NCBI RefSeq assembly: GCF_050947875.1
Contig: NC_134572.1
Location: 128,216,605-128,280,604, forward strand
DNA from: Dermacentor variabilis
Taxonomy: Eukaryota; Arthropoda; Arachnida; Ixodida; Ixodidae
Direction of reading: 5' to 3'
DNA length: 64,000 nt
Shown piece by piece: positions 25,017-35,738 of this stretch. The notes under the pieces are model-generated. The model was not told the origin of the DNA and searched no databases. It was given only the letters and a program-made list of their open reading frames with translations. A program made the position numbers and the translations under genes. The stretch's first letter is position 1; every line of letters begins with the position of its first letter.

Positions 25017-25816
25017 ATATAGCATTTGGTCAAATACGCAAAAAATGTGTAGTACTTATAGGAGTGTGAGTACGTAAATATAACCAGAACAGATTAATCA
25101 ATTGCTTGTGTTATTTAGAAGCTGGTATGCAATAATAAAAGATAAGGTTCTACGCTTTCATCGGCATCCAGCCTCAATTTACAATGCGGTGTACAGCGAG
25201 AAATCAGTGCACTGCTTACTTTGGGGCGTGCTTTAGCCCTGTAGTTTTCGAAATTAATTGACAGAGCACTATTGCTGCATACACGATGCGCAGGCGTGGC
25301 TTTTGGATGTGAATTTTGGTGAAATATAAGCGGCGATATGCAGTGAAAGCAGTGTCCTAGCGTACAGCCAAAGCCTGTTCATAATCGCGCACGAAGAATG
25401 GGCGCTGTTGCTATATAACCTGTAAACACCAATAAAAACGACTTCTTGGCTACAAAACAAAAGGCTGCGCATTTGTTAAAGTTAGCAGAGGCAGTATCAA
25501 ACGCGTTTTCTTACTTGCGGCCTTTGCGAAAAAAAAACACAATGAACGTAACTAGCGAAGAACTGACGTTCGGCAGTGCCAGAGAACAAGAAATTCAGAG
25601 GTGAATTGTAGACACCAACATACAGAACACTGAACCTCGCGATGAACAGCCAGTCCCACTGGAGCACCTTTGTTTTATATTTTTCTTTTAGTTCCTAAAT
25701 GATTTATATTTCGTATGCTGGGCGTATTTTTTCTTGCTTGATGGCGTATGCATCAAGTGCAAAATAAATTCTACAGTAGTCACTCTCTAATATGCGCCCG
25801 CTATGACAAACATGCG
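25017..25816. other. Gene-free stretch
   Basis: A/T-rich non-coding DNA between the LTR element and the first Ruka copy. No motif or repeat could be supported. Confidence 0.5.
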
Positions 25817-26040
25817 GTGGATGAGCTCTAATTAATTCTGGGGTTTTACGTGCCAAAACAATTTTCTGATTATGAGGCACGCCGTAGTGGAGGACTCCGG
25901 AAATTTCGACCACCTGGGGTTCTTTAACGTGCACCTAAATCTAAGCACACGGGTGTTTTCGCATTTCGCCCCCATCGAAATGCGGTCGCCGTGGCCGGGA
26001 TTCGATCTCGCGACCTCGTGCTCAGCAGTGGATGAGCTCT
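25817..26040 (-). mobile_element. Ruka SINE, 5'-truncated
   Basis: A minus-strand SINE body (25,830-26,027). Its A/T-rich 3' end (TAATTCTGGGGTTTTACG on the plus strand) is at the left and a partial tRNA-like head (GGGATTCGATCTCGCGACC) is at the right. It matches the two longer copies at 34,960 and 59,819, but the first ~35 bases of the head are missing. Perfect 13-bp target-site duplications, GTGGATGAGCTCT, flank it at 25,817-25,829 and 26,028-26,040. Confidence 0.93.
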
Positions 26041-26564
26041 GAGCCATCTGCTAGCTAGCAGGTTCCAAATGGACGTATATTTTCATATTCCTCACTGGCG
26101 AAGTTCAAAATCTAAAAACAGCGAGCTATATATGTTTAAAGAAAACAAATGAAAAGGCTATTCTTTATTCTCACTTTGCCTTAGAGGCCTTTGTGAGAAG
26201 CAAAATGGAAGTATTAAAGTCAGTACACATCAATTTTGTATCTCGAGGAGGGTAAATACGAGCAGGGGATGTTGCTTGCGGCCAGCGGTTCGAGCCTGGG
26301 AAGCCTTATGGGCTATTTACCTCACTAGTGACACGTATCCTGTGCCCCAGACTCCCTAGCACTCGCGATATAATTGTTATATACTGTGTTTGCATATACC
26401 TGAGGCCTGTCATAGCACATGTGAAAAAAAAAATCATGTAAAGGTTCTTAGAGGATATAGGCAAAACTAAGTGGCGTCTTTTGGACACATCTACTGCTAA
26501 AGTTCTACAATGCTACTCTATGTTAGAAGTACGTAGTAAGAGCTATAGGATGCTATGAAAAAAG
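26041..26564. other. Gene-free stretch
   Basis: A/T-rich non-coding DNA. Nothing recognisable apart from short A runs near 26,425. Confidence 0.5.
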
Positions 26565-27210
26565 CATTCAAAAATTCACCGACGATTACGATACTCCCTA
26601 ATGCGAAATTTGAGCGTGGCTCTATGCATGTTTTCATTTCGCGATATATTGGCTGGTGCGGACAATCTGTGTCGTGCGGCTCATTGCGAACGGAGCGAAG
26701 TGTGACGCGACTGTCTCGCCAATCGGGAGATCTCGAGAGACAGCGCGCGGGTGACGCGTGGGCGCGATTCACAGCAGCCGCCGTAGAAAGGCTTCCGCTC
26801 ATGCAGCGTTTTGTTTCCATATATGGTATCGATCGCAGTTCCCGCAGCATGCCATCGGTGAACAAACGACGGCGCGCTACTCCGGCGCCATGTCGTAGCG
26901 GTCGTCGCCGACGCATCCGTCTTGCGTGGCACTACGCTTTTCTTCTCACGCTCTCTCCTTACCCTCATCCTCCGCTTTCCGCCTCATGGTTACTCGCACA
27001 GTTACCGGGATGCACTCAGCCGCACCTATCACCCACCAACCAAGAATCTCTTTCTCTCTCTCTCTTCCTTCGCTATCACCGTCTTTCATCCCCCGCTGCG
27101 CTCTGCATTCGCGCTTTCCTTCTTCACTATGTGCGTTCTCTCGGTTACGAGAGCCGCGGAAGCACGCCGACGCTCAACACAAGAGCGGACACCTTAGAGC
27201 TGCGCTCTAA
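26565..27210 (+). repeat. Dispersed repeat, copy 1
   Basis: Copy 1 of a repeat also found at 28,196-28,700, same orientation. Shared landmarks in the same order: CACCGACGATTACG, CCCTAATGCGAAATT, TTTCGC(G/A)ATATATTG, GCGATTCACAGCAGCCGC/ACGATTCACAGCAGCCGC, CACTACGCTTTTCTTCTCACG and CTCCGCTTTCC. The open frames on both strands come from its Ser/Arg/Pro-rich composition and are not conserved between the copies. Confidence 0.85.
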
Positions 27211-28195
27211 AACACCGCAACAGACACAAACGCAAAACACACAAGGTCGACGGCTGTCTACTGTATATTGAATGCAAGAGCAATTATTCAAACCATAATA
27301 ATTTATCTGCTTTGTCTTTATCGCATCTGGCATGAGTACCCGGCCAATACTGGGTTTCTAAATAAATAACACTGTGAACTAACTTCAAACTCTTGCGCTT
27401 AGGCACTCACAATGAGAGCAGGCGGCCGAAAGGTGCTCACTTCATAAAAACAAGTTCCAACCTTGACCTCACACCAGCTCCTTTCTCGATCCTTTAGTAG
27501 CTAACACTTCAACGGCACAGTTTTAGGCATACATTTACTTTGCATAAAGACGTTAGCTTAAAAATATGGAGCAAGGTTAACGAACTCTAGAGCGCAATAC
27601 GCATATTGAACTTGTACGGAACACTATTTTGAAACGCTTGCAAATGTTGACAAATAACCAGAACTAGAATGGAGGGTTTTTAAGGTAGGATACGTTAACA
27701 GGGCGAGATATATTCGGCTCCGTTGCCAGTGGGAGCACATTGTGTTGTATGCGGTCGTTGGCAATGACGTAAAACGTGCTCGCATGAAAAGGAACTCTGA
27801 GGCATCTAGGGCCCACGCCTTCTCCCTTGCTCCGTGAGCTAGCAATGACACAGGCACATGTTGAAGTATGCATGTCCGCCACGCAGCAGATGAAACGTTG
27901 GGCGTAAAATACGTGCGGTAGATGGCACTGGCACCTTGAGGAATGCGGCTCTCGCAAGCTCTTGGCAAAGAAAACGTGTGTGTTTATGTGCGTGTAAAGG
28001 CGCGCAGGAGCCGCCCAGAGCTCCATCATGGTTGCTGTTTGGATGACACTGCAGGCGCCCGGTTATATGGTTCTCGAGTGCAGCACGCGTACAGCACGCG
28101 TTGCTTTTTAATGTGTAAGCATTCTTTGGCGAGTAGCCCAGCTCCGTCGCGTGAAAAGTTGTGCGAAAAATGTAATGCCTTGTATATGCACAAGA
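27211..28195. other. Gene-free stretch
   Basis: Non-coding DNA between the two copies of the dispersed repeat. No frame agrees with a known family. Confidence 0.5.
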
Positions 28196-28700
28196 ATATT
28201 CACCGACGATTACGCTACGCCCTAATGCGAAATTGCAGCGCAGCTGTAAGCGTGTTTTTGTTTCGCAATATATTGCCTGGCGCGCACAATCTGTCTCGCG
28301 TGGCACCATTGCTTCGCCAGAGGATACGCGTGGGTTCCGCATGGGCACGATTCACAGCAGCCGCGGCAGACAGACATCCGCTCGTGCAGCGATTTGGTTT
28401 CATACAGACAACGCATGCTGCTCTGGCGCTATGTCGTAGCCACTCTCCCCGCAAAGCCGTCTTGTGCGGCACTACGCTTTTCTTCTCACGCTTTCGTCAT
28501 AGCCTCCTCCTCCGCTTTCCTCCTCATGGTTCCACTGCAGCCTCCTCATTCACTTTGCTCCTCGCACTCTTTCCGCTCTCGCCGTCTTTCATCTTCCGCT
28601 GCGCTCTGTGCTCGCTTTCATCCTTCGCTGTCTTCGTTCGCTCGGTTACTAGGGCAACGCCGGCTCACGCCACAGGAACGGGCGCCTACGCTCTAGAAAA
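28196..28700 (+). repeat. Dispersed repeat, copy 2
   Basis: Second copy of the repeat at 26,565, in the same direction and about 1.63 kb further on. Somewhat shorter and diverged, and it keeps the same landmark order. Its sequence resembles a repeat I recall from tick genomes; the family is not named here. Confidence 0.85.
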
Positions 28701-29460
28701 AGAAGACTTTTTGTTCGATCGCACAAAAGCAATGTCTAAAAGATGAAATCTAACCATAGGGCATAAAGAGAGACAAAAAGAAATGTGACGCCGGAAAGAG
28801 ACAAAGGCGGAACTGATGTTCGCCTCAATTTCGGTGAGCGAAACTTGAATTTTTGTGGATGTCGCGAAGTCACATTACAGTAGGCAAGGCTGTGGCGCTG
28901 ATTGCAAGGGGTGAACTGTTTATTAAGTTGGCATAGTAAAGCGATAGAATGAAAACTATTTACACAAACATCAAAAGACTACGAGTGAAAAGTTACAATG
29001 GAGTTACAATTTTTGTCTTCTTTCTGTTAGCCGAATCTCCACGGAATCCCCCTCCAATAGCCCTGCACGTTGGAGGACGAATGCCTAAAAGCATCCACAA
29101 GATTACCCTCACCCCATCGTTCATCCAATCACACTTCGGTGCACACAGTGTGCACACAACGTTGCTCCAGTTTGACACTATGCGGTGTTCCAATATGTCA
29201 AGGCTGTTGCCACAAATCCTTTACAGTGCAACGGCTCTCTTGTCTCCCAATCTCGCAAGACAAACTCCCCCGAAGAATACACTTCCAAGCCTGTTGGGAT
29301 GTCTGGTCCGTTCGCGCAATTACTCGGCATGGGTGCGGTACACCGGCGAGGGACTGACTGCAAAGCCAACGGTACTGCTTCCGCGAACCAAATGGCGAAA
29401 ATTGCAACTCACACAGTCAGCCCGCTTACGCGCTCTCCGTAAACCGCAGCTCCCCCACTC
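28701..29460. other. Unrecognised low-coding stretch
   Basis: A 174-residue plus-strand frame (28,949-29,473) and overlapping minus-strand frames show no family motif. On the minus strand the region follows the frame at 29,534-29,761 and ends at an AATAAA (plus TTTATT near 28,918), so it may be the distal part of a decayed minus-strand unit. Confidence 0.3.
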
Positions 29461-29532
29461 CCGACGTCTATAGATAGAGAGAGAGAGAGAGAAGGAGATA
29501 AGGAAAGGCAGGGAGGTTAACCGACGTCTATA
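29461..29532 (-). mobile_element. 48-bp LINE 3' tail with target-site duplication
   Basis: A 48-bp body (29,473-29,520) is flanked by CCGACGTCTATA at 29,461-29,472 and 29,521-29,532. On the minus strand the body reads TTAACCTCCCTGCCTTTCC and ends in a CT repeat, the same 3' end seen in the LINEs at 11,231 and 63,097. It is an extreme 5' truncation. Confidence 0.85.
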
Positions 29533-29533
29533 A

Positions 29534-29761
29534 CTATCCGTTAGCTGTCTTGGTGTCAAACCGCGCATCCCTTTTGAACACATCGCATGAAACGTGCATA
29601 TAGCCGCCCTCACAAAAGAACGTTGAACTCCACTGGCGCGCTATCAGATTACCGCAAGTGTAAGAGAAAAACACTTGTGTGATACCAAAGCTGAGAAAGT
29701 GGCCTGAATGAAAATTCTGATCTGGTACTCGGCATTGGGCTGTAAAGGTGAATGGTAGCAA
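29534..29761 (-). pseudogene. Unrecognised minus-strand frame, 75 residues
   Basis: The frame has an evenly mixed, protein-like composition (PDQNFHSGHFLSFGITQVFF, CEGGYMHVSCDVFKRD) unlike the biased chance frames nearby. I do not recognise the family. It stops just before the 48-bp LINE tail, and there is no start context or promoter evidence. It could be a fragment of an old coding unit or chance. Confidence 0.25.
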
Positions 29762-30166
29762 AAGGAAAAGCCGAGGAAAGTGTCGAGTTGGTGGGGGGGG
29801 GGAGGGGGGAGGATGAAAACGGTAGTTTATATGAATATGGGCGCGAAGGCTCTTCTAACCGTCAACCTTGTGGCTTCGAGACAATGCCCTCACGCGTATG
29901 CAACGTGCAAAGCTACAAAAACGCACAGCCTGCCCGGTCGCATAAAAAAAGCGAACAGGTCACACGCACGCATTCCCGTCAGGCAGCAGTACTTAAGTAA
30001 CCCTCTTTTATGCACGTTTAATAAACAATTAATTGTCGTTTGGACCGACTCCAATTCCAATTTAGTATGAATCAACCTGTTGCACCAGGGAGTTACCGTC
30101 GTGAGAAACGTTCGCCGTGTTGTCCGTGATAACACTGGAAATAAAAGCTTTGTTACGTAATCGGCG
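29762..30166. other. Gene-free stretch
   Basis: G-rich at 29,793-29,812, otherwise unremarkable. It ends at the AATCGGCG that abuts the candidate hAT left end. Confidence 0.4.
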
Positions 30167-31129
30167 CAGCGCTAGATTAAAGGGGGGGGTAAGGGGGCTG
30201 CAGCCCAGGGCCTCACCTCGAACAGTAGGAGAAGGGGGGGGGCATTTATTCTAACCTGCTTAGTATATGGAACCATGGGCAAAGGAACTTCGAGCGGCAT
30301 GTACGAAGCGAGAAAACCAGAACGAGCAGACGGTGCCCCCCGCCTAATGTAACAGCATGCGTTTAGCCTGATCATTTGGGGAGAGCTTGTCGAGCTGCAA
30401 AAACAGGAATCCCTCGCCAACCGGCGGTCCCTCTTTGTTACGAAGCGAGGTGCGTTTGCTTGGAAGAGTTTTTGTGGTTTCCTGTCAGTCCGTCTGTCCA
30501 GTGCTGTCTGAAGAGGAGAGCCGGACAAGGGGGAAACATCTAAAACATGTAATGTGGGATGAGGACCTAAATCTCCCTTGCCCCTCGGCACCACCACGCC
30601 ACCCTCCACCTCTCAAATAGTTCCGCCGCTGTCCTTCTCATAGAAAGGATGTGCTGCAGTACCCAACAGTGCCTCCCATTCGACTTTTCTTTACCGTGAT
30701 GGTAATTTGGGTGGGGGAGGATGAGTCTTATAGCAGATGATGATGAGTCTGATGGCAGAGTCTAGGCAGGAAAGGAAAGAAGACATCACACGTGCTTTTG
30801 TCCACGTGCCGTGGGGCATGGAATGTTCACTGTTCGGGCTAGGGTTGTCGAAGACTGAAGGGGGAAGTTGGAGAGCTGGACACAAAGGCTTGTCCCCAGG
30901 GCATATTCCTGCCTACTGGCTGCGCACCCTCGCGCGCGCTCGACGGAAAAGGTAAGTCAGACTGGCCGCCAAACTTTCCAGAAAGAAGTAGAAAAAGATG
31001 ACGCAGAAGCGACGGAGAGCGCGTAATTTCGCCCGCGCCAGGAGTCGCCCTCTTCCCTTCGTTCTCGCGCTCGGCGTCGACGGAGCGAAAGAAAAATCGA
31101 GAATCTCCCAGAACAGACGTTGCTCCTAG

Positions 31130-31134
31130 CCAAT
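31130..31134 (+). promoter_or_regulatory. CCAAT box upstream of hAT transposase
   Basis: AGCCAATAGG in a CpG-rich block (31,010-31,330), about 350 bp upstream of the likely transposase start. It looks like the transposon's own promoter region; no clear TATA box. Confidence 0.4.
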
Positions 31135-31481
31135 AGGAAGACGAGACCGTAACGGGAGAAGGAGTGAGTTTGTACGGAGGAGGGAATTTTTACCAGAAAC
31201 TCTATGCGTACGTGAACGCCAGCTTTGGCGCTAGTAACAGACAGACGCGGCGCGCGTCTATTAACGGAAGTAGATCGCGGGCTGCGATTCAGCCACGAGC
31301 CGCCGGTTAAGCTTGCATAAGCCCGCCCGCTGAGGAGCTCCCGGCGGACGCACCACTCTCGGCCAGCCACGAACCATCCATGCAGCGTACGCCAGTCATC
31401 GGGACGGCCACCGTTGGACACCTGCGGTCGCGTCGGACTGACGAAGTGCCCATTGAACAATTAGCATCCATTCATGCGAAA

Positions 31482-34266
31482 ATGCTCGGTCGGAAGCATC
31501 AAAGTGGTGCGTTTAAACGAAAGACGCAGAAAGAGAAGAGCGTGAAAAGAAGCTACCAAAGATGACAAAGTACCTACTGAATGCAGCTTCCGCGGAGCAG
31601 TATGATCGCTCTACCCAGAGTCCGTGTCAAACTACCAATAGTACCGACTGTGCTTCAGTGGAGGACTTGCCAACTCCATCACCACGGTTTCCTGGCAAGA
31701 AGCAAGGTTTGACTCATCTTGGTTGTCTGGATCCTGTGAAAACGGTGCCAGCCTCGGTCCTCCATATTTCTGAGCAACCGACACTAACCGAGCCCTGTCC
31801 CTTTCCTAAGTCAGCAACATCTGTGCTACTCGGCCGGGCCCCTGCCACAGAGCTGCAGGTGTCCGGTCAGCCACGCCCGATTTCTACTACTGCTGATCAA
31901 CAGGTGCCAAATTTCCCCGATGAGCCTCCTTCTACTGACGAGTGCCAGGAAACATCACTCCAAGAACCGACTCACTTGTTTCCTGTTAGTTTGGCTTCAA
32001 ATAATCATGTTCCCACCCACAAAGTGTGCCTCAAGAGGACGAATGAGACGGCTTGTCGTTGCGGCAACAGAGAAGTACAGACACCCCCGCAGCAAGAGGT
32101 ACGTTTCGAGGTTCTCCGAAGTGACCCTGCTAAGCGGCCGGACGTTATTACTGGCAGCTTCCGGAGTGTATGCTTTGAGAAAGGGACATTGTATCTTCAA
32201 AATCGGGCAGAAAATTTTCCGTCTTCCGAAAGGCAATACGAAACTCACCCTATATGTCACCTCATCTTTTCGTGCGAAAGGCTGTAAATGGGGAGGCGTA
32301 CGAGCGACACTAGTTAATGTACTCGGAGTCCAAAGTTTCCGTTTACTGTTTCAAGTGCAAAATATTCTCGATTTTAAGCAACCCCAGTGCTTACCCCACG
32401 CCCGGCTTTTGTGATTGGAAAAAAGCGGAACAAAAGGTTGGCGCACATGAAAATAGCGTCGAGCACCGGAACTACGTGGTAGCATGGCTCGCCCACTCTA
32501 ACTCGAGCAGCACAATTGACAAGGAGTTGGTTAAGCATCTTGTCACTGAGACCGCTTACTGGACAGAGGTATTGAAGCGCGTAGTCGTTATAGTTAGGCT
32601 TCTAGCTGAGCGCAACCTAGTGTTTAGGGGTAGTGAGGACATTTTTGGTTCACCGAGAAATGGCAATTACATGGGAGTGCTTGAGGCCATTGCCAAGTTT
32701 GATCCATTTCTAGAGGAGCACATCAAACGCTACGAGAACAAAGGAAAAGTTCACCTATCGTATCTGTCAAAAGCCATTTGTGATGAATTTATCGAGCATA
32801 TGGCAAAGGCTGTCAAGGAACGCCTCGTTGACGAAGTGAAACGCGCAAAATACTTATTTAATTGTTGGTTCGACTCCAGACCTTACTCACGTTATCAGCT
32901 GTCAGTTGTTTTGCGATACTATATAAATGGGAAAGTGTACGAACGCTTTCTTGGATTTGTTTCAATTGAATCGCATACCGGCTTGTATCTTTTCGATACA
33001 GTGATGTCCCTAGTGACGACCAATGGCCTCTCAACTGATGATTGTTGGGGCCAAGCTTACGATAATGCGAGTAATACGTCAAGAAAATACAAACGACCGC
33101 AAGCTCAAATCAAACACCTGAATGATTTGGCAGTCTACGTCCCGTGTGCTGGTCATTCACTCAACTTAATTGACGCGTGTAGAGTTGACAGGCAGTCAAA
33201 GTTTTCACTGTAATTCAGAGACTGTATGTGTTCTTTGCTGCCTCACCTAAGCGATGGAGGTATCCTTTGGACAGCATGGGCGGAACTGGCCAGCAGCTTG
33301 TTTTAAAATGTTTCTCTGAGAAGCGCTGGTCCAGACACGCTGAATCATGTAAGGCCATTCTGAAAAATTGAAGCTATATCAAAGAGCGAGGAAGAAAACG
33401 GTGGCACTAGAAACGAAGTGCACTCTCTATTCAAGAAAATGACAATACTAGAGACTGCATTCATGGCGATTTTCTGGAGTGAAATCTTGGAGGGCTTTGA
33501 GAAAACGAGCGTAGCACTTCAGAAACCAGGCCTAGACATTTCAACTGCTGTAGACCTGCTGAGCTCTCTAGAAATCTTTGTTAATTCTTTGCGACCTCTC
33601 TTTGATACCTTCGAAGAGAGTACGCTAAGTACCAATCAATGTTATCAGGATGAGGGCAAACGCATCGTTTTGAGTAAGCACCCGGACGGCAAAAGCGATA
33701 GTGCGCTACAAGGTAGAAAAAAGTTTATCGTAGAGACTTACAATGTTGTACTTGACCGTCTAGGCTCTGCTTTGCGAGTGCGAAAGGCTGCCTACACTGA
33801 ACTCTGCGGTAGGTTCGGATTCTTAAAATTCCTGACAGAAGTTGGGAGCGAGGCCTCTCTGGCACAGCAGGCTGAGAAGCTGGTGAAAACCTACAAAAAT
33901 GATTTGGAGCCAGCATTTTCCGCTGAAATCGTTCAGTTTGCGAACTCTCTGCACAACTCTGTGTGCCAGGACACGAGTCCCCTGGGAATAATGAAGTCAC
34001 TGCACGAAAGAAAGCTTAGTGATGTGTTTCCGAACCTTTCTATTGCTTTGTGAATGTACTTAAGCATACCCGTGGCAAACTGTGAGATCGAACGATCGTT
34101 TTTCAAGTTGTCGCTGATCAAAAATCGCCTTCGTTCGAGCCACTTTGACGACAAGGTGAACTAGCTTGCTATGATGTCCATTGAAAGTGACCTCCTCCGC
34201 GATCTCTCCTTCGAACAGAGTATATCTGATTTTGCCAAAGCGAAGGCGCGAAAGATGCCATTTTAA
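31482..34266 (+). pseudogene. hAT transposase (ZMYM1-like), disrupted
   Basis: Likely start MLGRKHQSGAFKRK at 31,482, the typical basic N-terminus of this hAT group. A frameshift near 31,545 leads into KKLPKMTKYLLNAASAEQ and a Pro/Ser-rich region to about 32,280. A TTF-type zinc finger follows: VYCFKCKIF, then C, H and H (32,340-32,470). The core has VVVIVRLLAERNLVFRG, NGNYMGVLEAIAKFDPFL, YDNASNTS and YVPCAGHSLNLI (about 33,060-33,165). After a frameshift near 33,210-33,410, the helical insert (33,418-34,053) leads to the hATC dimerisation region: IPVANCEIERSFFKLSLIKN and FAKAKARKM. Breaks: the two frameshifts, TAG at 32,311 where the family has Trp, TGA at 34,051 and TAG near 34,162. So the gene is recent-looking but inactive. 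Confidence 0.9.
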
Positions 34267-34678
34267 AAGAGGACTGTTTGCGCTATGCATGAATATTTCC
34301 AATAAGTTAGTTGTGCCACCTCCCAGCCTCCACGTTGCCAATGAAACGCTGAGCAGTGTAATTCAAGATACGCAAGTCTTCGTTGCTCGTCTCTTGTTTG
34401 TTCTTCTTGTGATATTTAGCGTGCTTATAAAGAACTGTATTTTTGTTGTTTTTGATAGTGCCATGTTTATTTGGTGTCGTCCTTGCTTGGGGGGGGGGGG
34501 GGGTCTTACCTTTAACGAAAATATTTTCAAATAATGTTTCTTAACTACAGGTGGTAATTTTCATCTGTATTCTAGTGCATTATTGTGGTGTTTCTATTGC
34601 CTCTAATATTGTATATATCTATTGCATATTTATAGAGTAACGTGTATAACGATTACTGTAGTCTGATGCTTGAATTTT

Positions 34679-34684
34679 AATAAA
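34679..34684 (+). terminator. Poly(A) signal of the hAT transposase unit
   Basis: AATAAA about 410 bp after the transposase stop, within A/T-rich 3' sequence. A 15-base G run (34,489-34,503) lies between the two. Confidence 0.5.
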
Positions 34685-34946
34685 GAATGTTCTGGATAGA
34701 ACCAAGCGTCCCCTCACGGGATTAAACTTAGTTATGCAAACAAAGCCTAGCTTCAGAAGGATCGACATCTGAGCTGTGTTCTCTTTACTACGTTCTTGTT
34801 CGTCTTGGGTGCACTAAACTTTTCCATAATGCTTAGATTTTGCTGAAAACAGAATGCAGATTAATCACAAAGTGAACATATGTGTTGGTGTTTACAACAG
34901 TCCGCGTTTCAAGCAAGTTTTGTTGTTTTCCTTATAATAATAACAA

Positions 34947-35206
34947 TAATATTAATCCATACCCGCCGTGGTTGCTCAGTGGCTATGGTGTTGGGCTGCT
35001 GAGCACGAGGTCGCGGGATCGTATCCCGGCCACGGCGGCCGCATTTCGATGGGGGCGAAATGCGAAAACACCCGTGTACTTAGATTTAGGTGCACGTTAA
35101 AGAACCCCAGGTGGTCAAAATTTCCGGAGTCCTCCACTACGGCGTGCCTCATAATCAGAAAGTGGTTTTGGCACGTAAAACCCCAAATATTATTAATATT
35201 AATCCA
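34947..35206 (+). mobile_element. Ruka SINE, full-length
   Basis: The SINE body is 34,960-35,193. Its tRNA-like head (CCCGCCGTGGTTGCTCAGTG ... GGTCGCGGGATCGTATCCC) supplies the A-box-like and B-box-like parts of a type 2 Pol III promoter. The tail is ...GCACGTAAAACCCCAAATA followed by A/T repeats. Perfect 13-bp target-site duplications, TAATATTAATCCA, sit at 34,947-34,959 and 35,194-35,206. It lies inside the 3' part of the hAT element and so is younger. Confidence 0.95.
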
Positions 35207-35393
35207 GTTCATCGCACTTCGTTCTCTTTAATTTGGTGGAATTAAAATGAAACATGACATATTTCCAGTAGCGTAGCAGGCGACAGGGGGGTTAGTATAG
35301 GGAAAGGGGGCCTGCATGGGCGTTAGCCCAGGGTCCCTATTTTTCTTAATCCGGCCCTGAATTATCGGCGCGAGGTGATACAGGACGAAACAT

Positions 35394-35445
35394 TCGCTGC
35401 GGTGAACCGATATGGGTAACGTTCATTATAAGTTCACCGCAGCGA
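35394..35445. promoter_or_regulatory. 14-bp perfect stem-loop in LINE leader
   Basis: TCGCTGCGGTGAAC (35,394-35,407) and its exact reverse complement GTTCACCGCAGCGA (35,432-35,445) enclose a 24-base A/T-richer loop. It lies at or near the 5' end of the LINE. Confidence 0.85.
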
Positions 35446-35738
35446 CCCCAGGAGGATTCTTGAAGGTTTCATCACCACGGGTGAGCCGCTAACCCTAACC
35501 GGCAGCGGCAGCCGCTTGCCTCGCCGACGGGGACTCCCGCGGCGGCACTTGGCCTAACCATGGTGAACGAAGCAACTACGATCGTTGACCCCCTCTATAG
35601 AAATTCTGGAGGACCCGAAGAAGAACGCATGGACCAGACTACCGAACCGGTTAGCCAAGGGACTCTGTACCAAACACCGCGAGAGAAGATATTAACTGGT
35701 AATCAGTACGAACACAAAAGCAACTCAAGCAAGAAGCC

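Larger units (their letters stand above)
30167..35359 (+). mobile_element. Candidate full-length hAT transposon
   Basis: The left end starts CAGCGCTAGATTAAA. The right end, read inward on the minus strand, starts CAGGGCCGGATTAAG; 11 of the first 14 bases agree, and both ends then carry a GGGCT...GCCCA block. ATCGGCG lies directly left of the left end (30,160-30,166) and at 35,364-35,370, four bases beyond the right end. That is near the 8-bp duplication expected for hAT elements. Inside are a CCAAT box, a transposase, a poly(A) signal and a later Ruka insertion. A second TIR-like motif (CAGTAGCGTAGC, 35,266) leaves room for another, smaller element at the right end. Confidence 0.55.

Noticed and set aside
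26555..27271. 238-residue plus-strand frame as a gene
   Set aside because: The second copy of the repeat at 28.2 kb does not keep the frame.
30957..31460. 167-residue minus-strand frame
   Set aside because: It lies over the CpG-rich promoter region of the hAT element and has no family motif.
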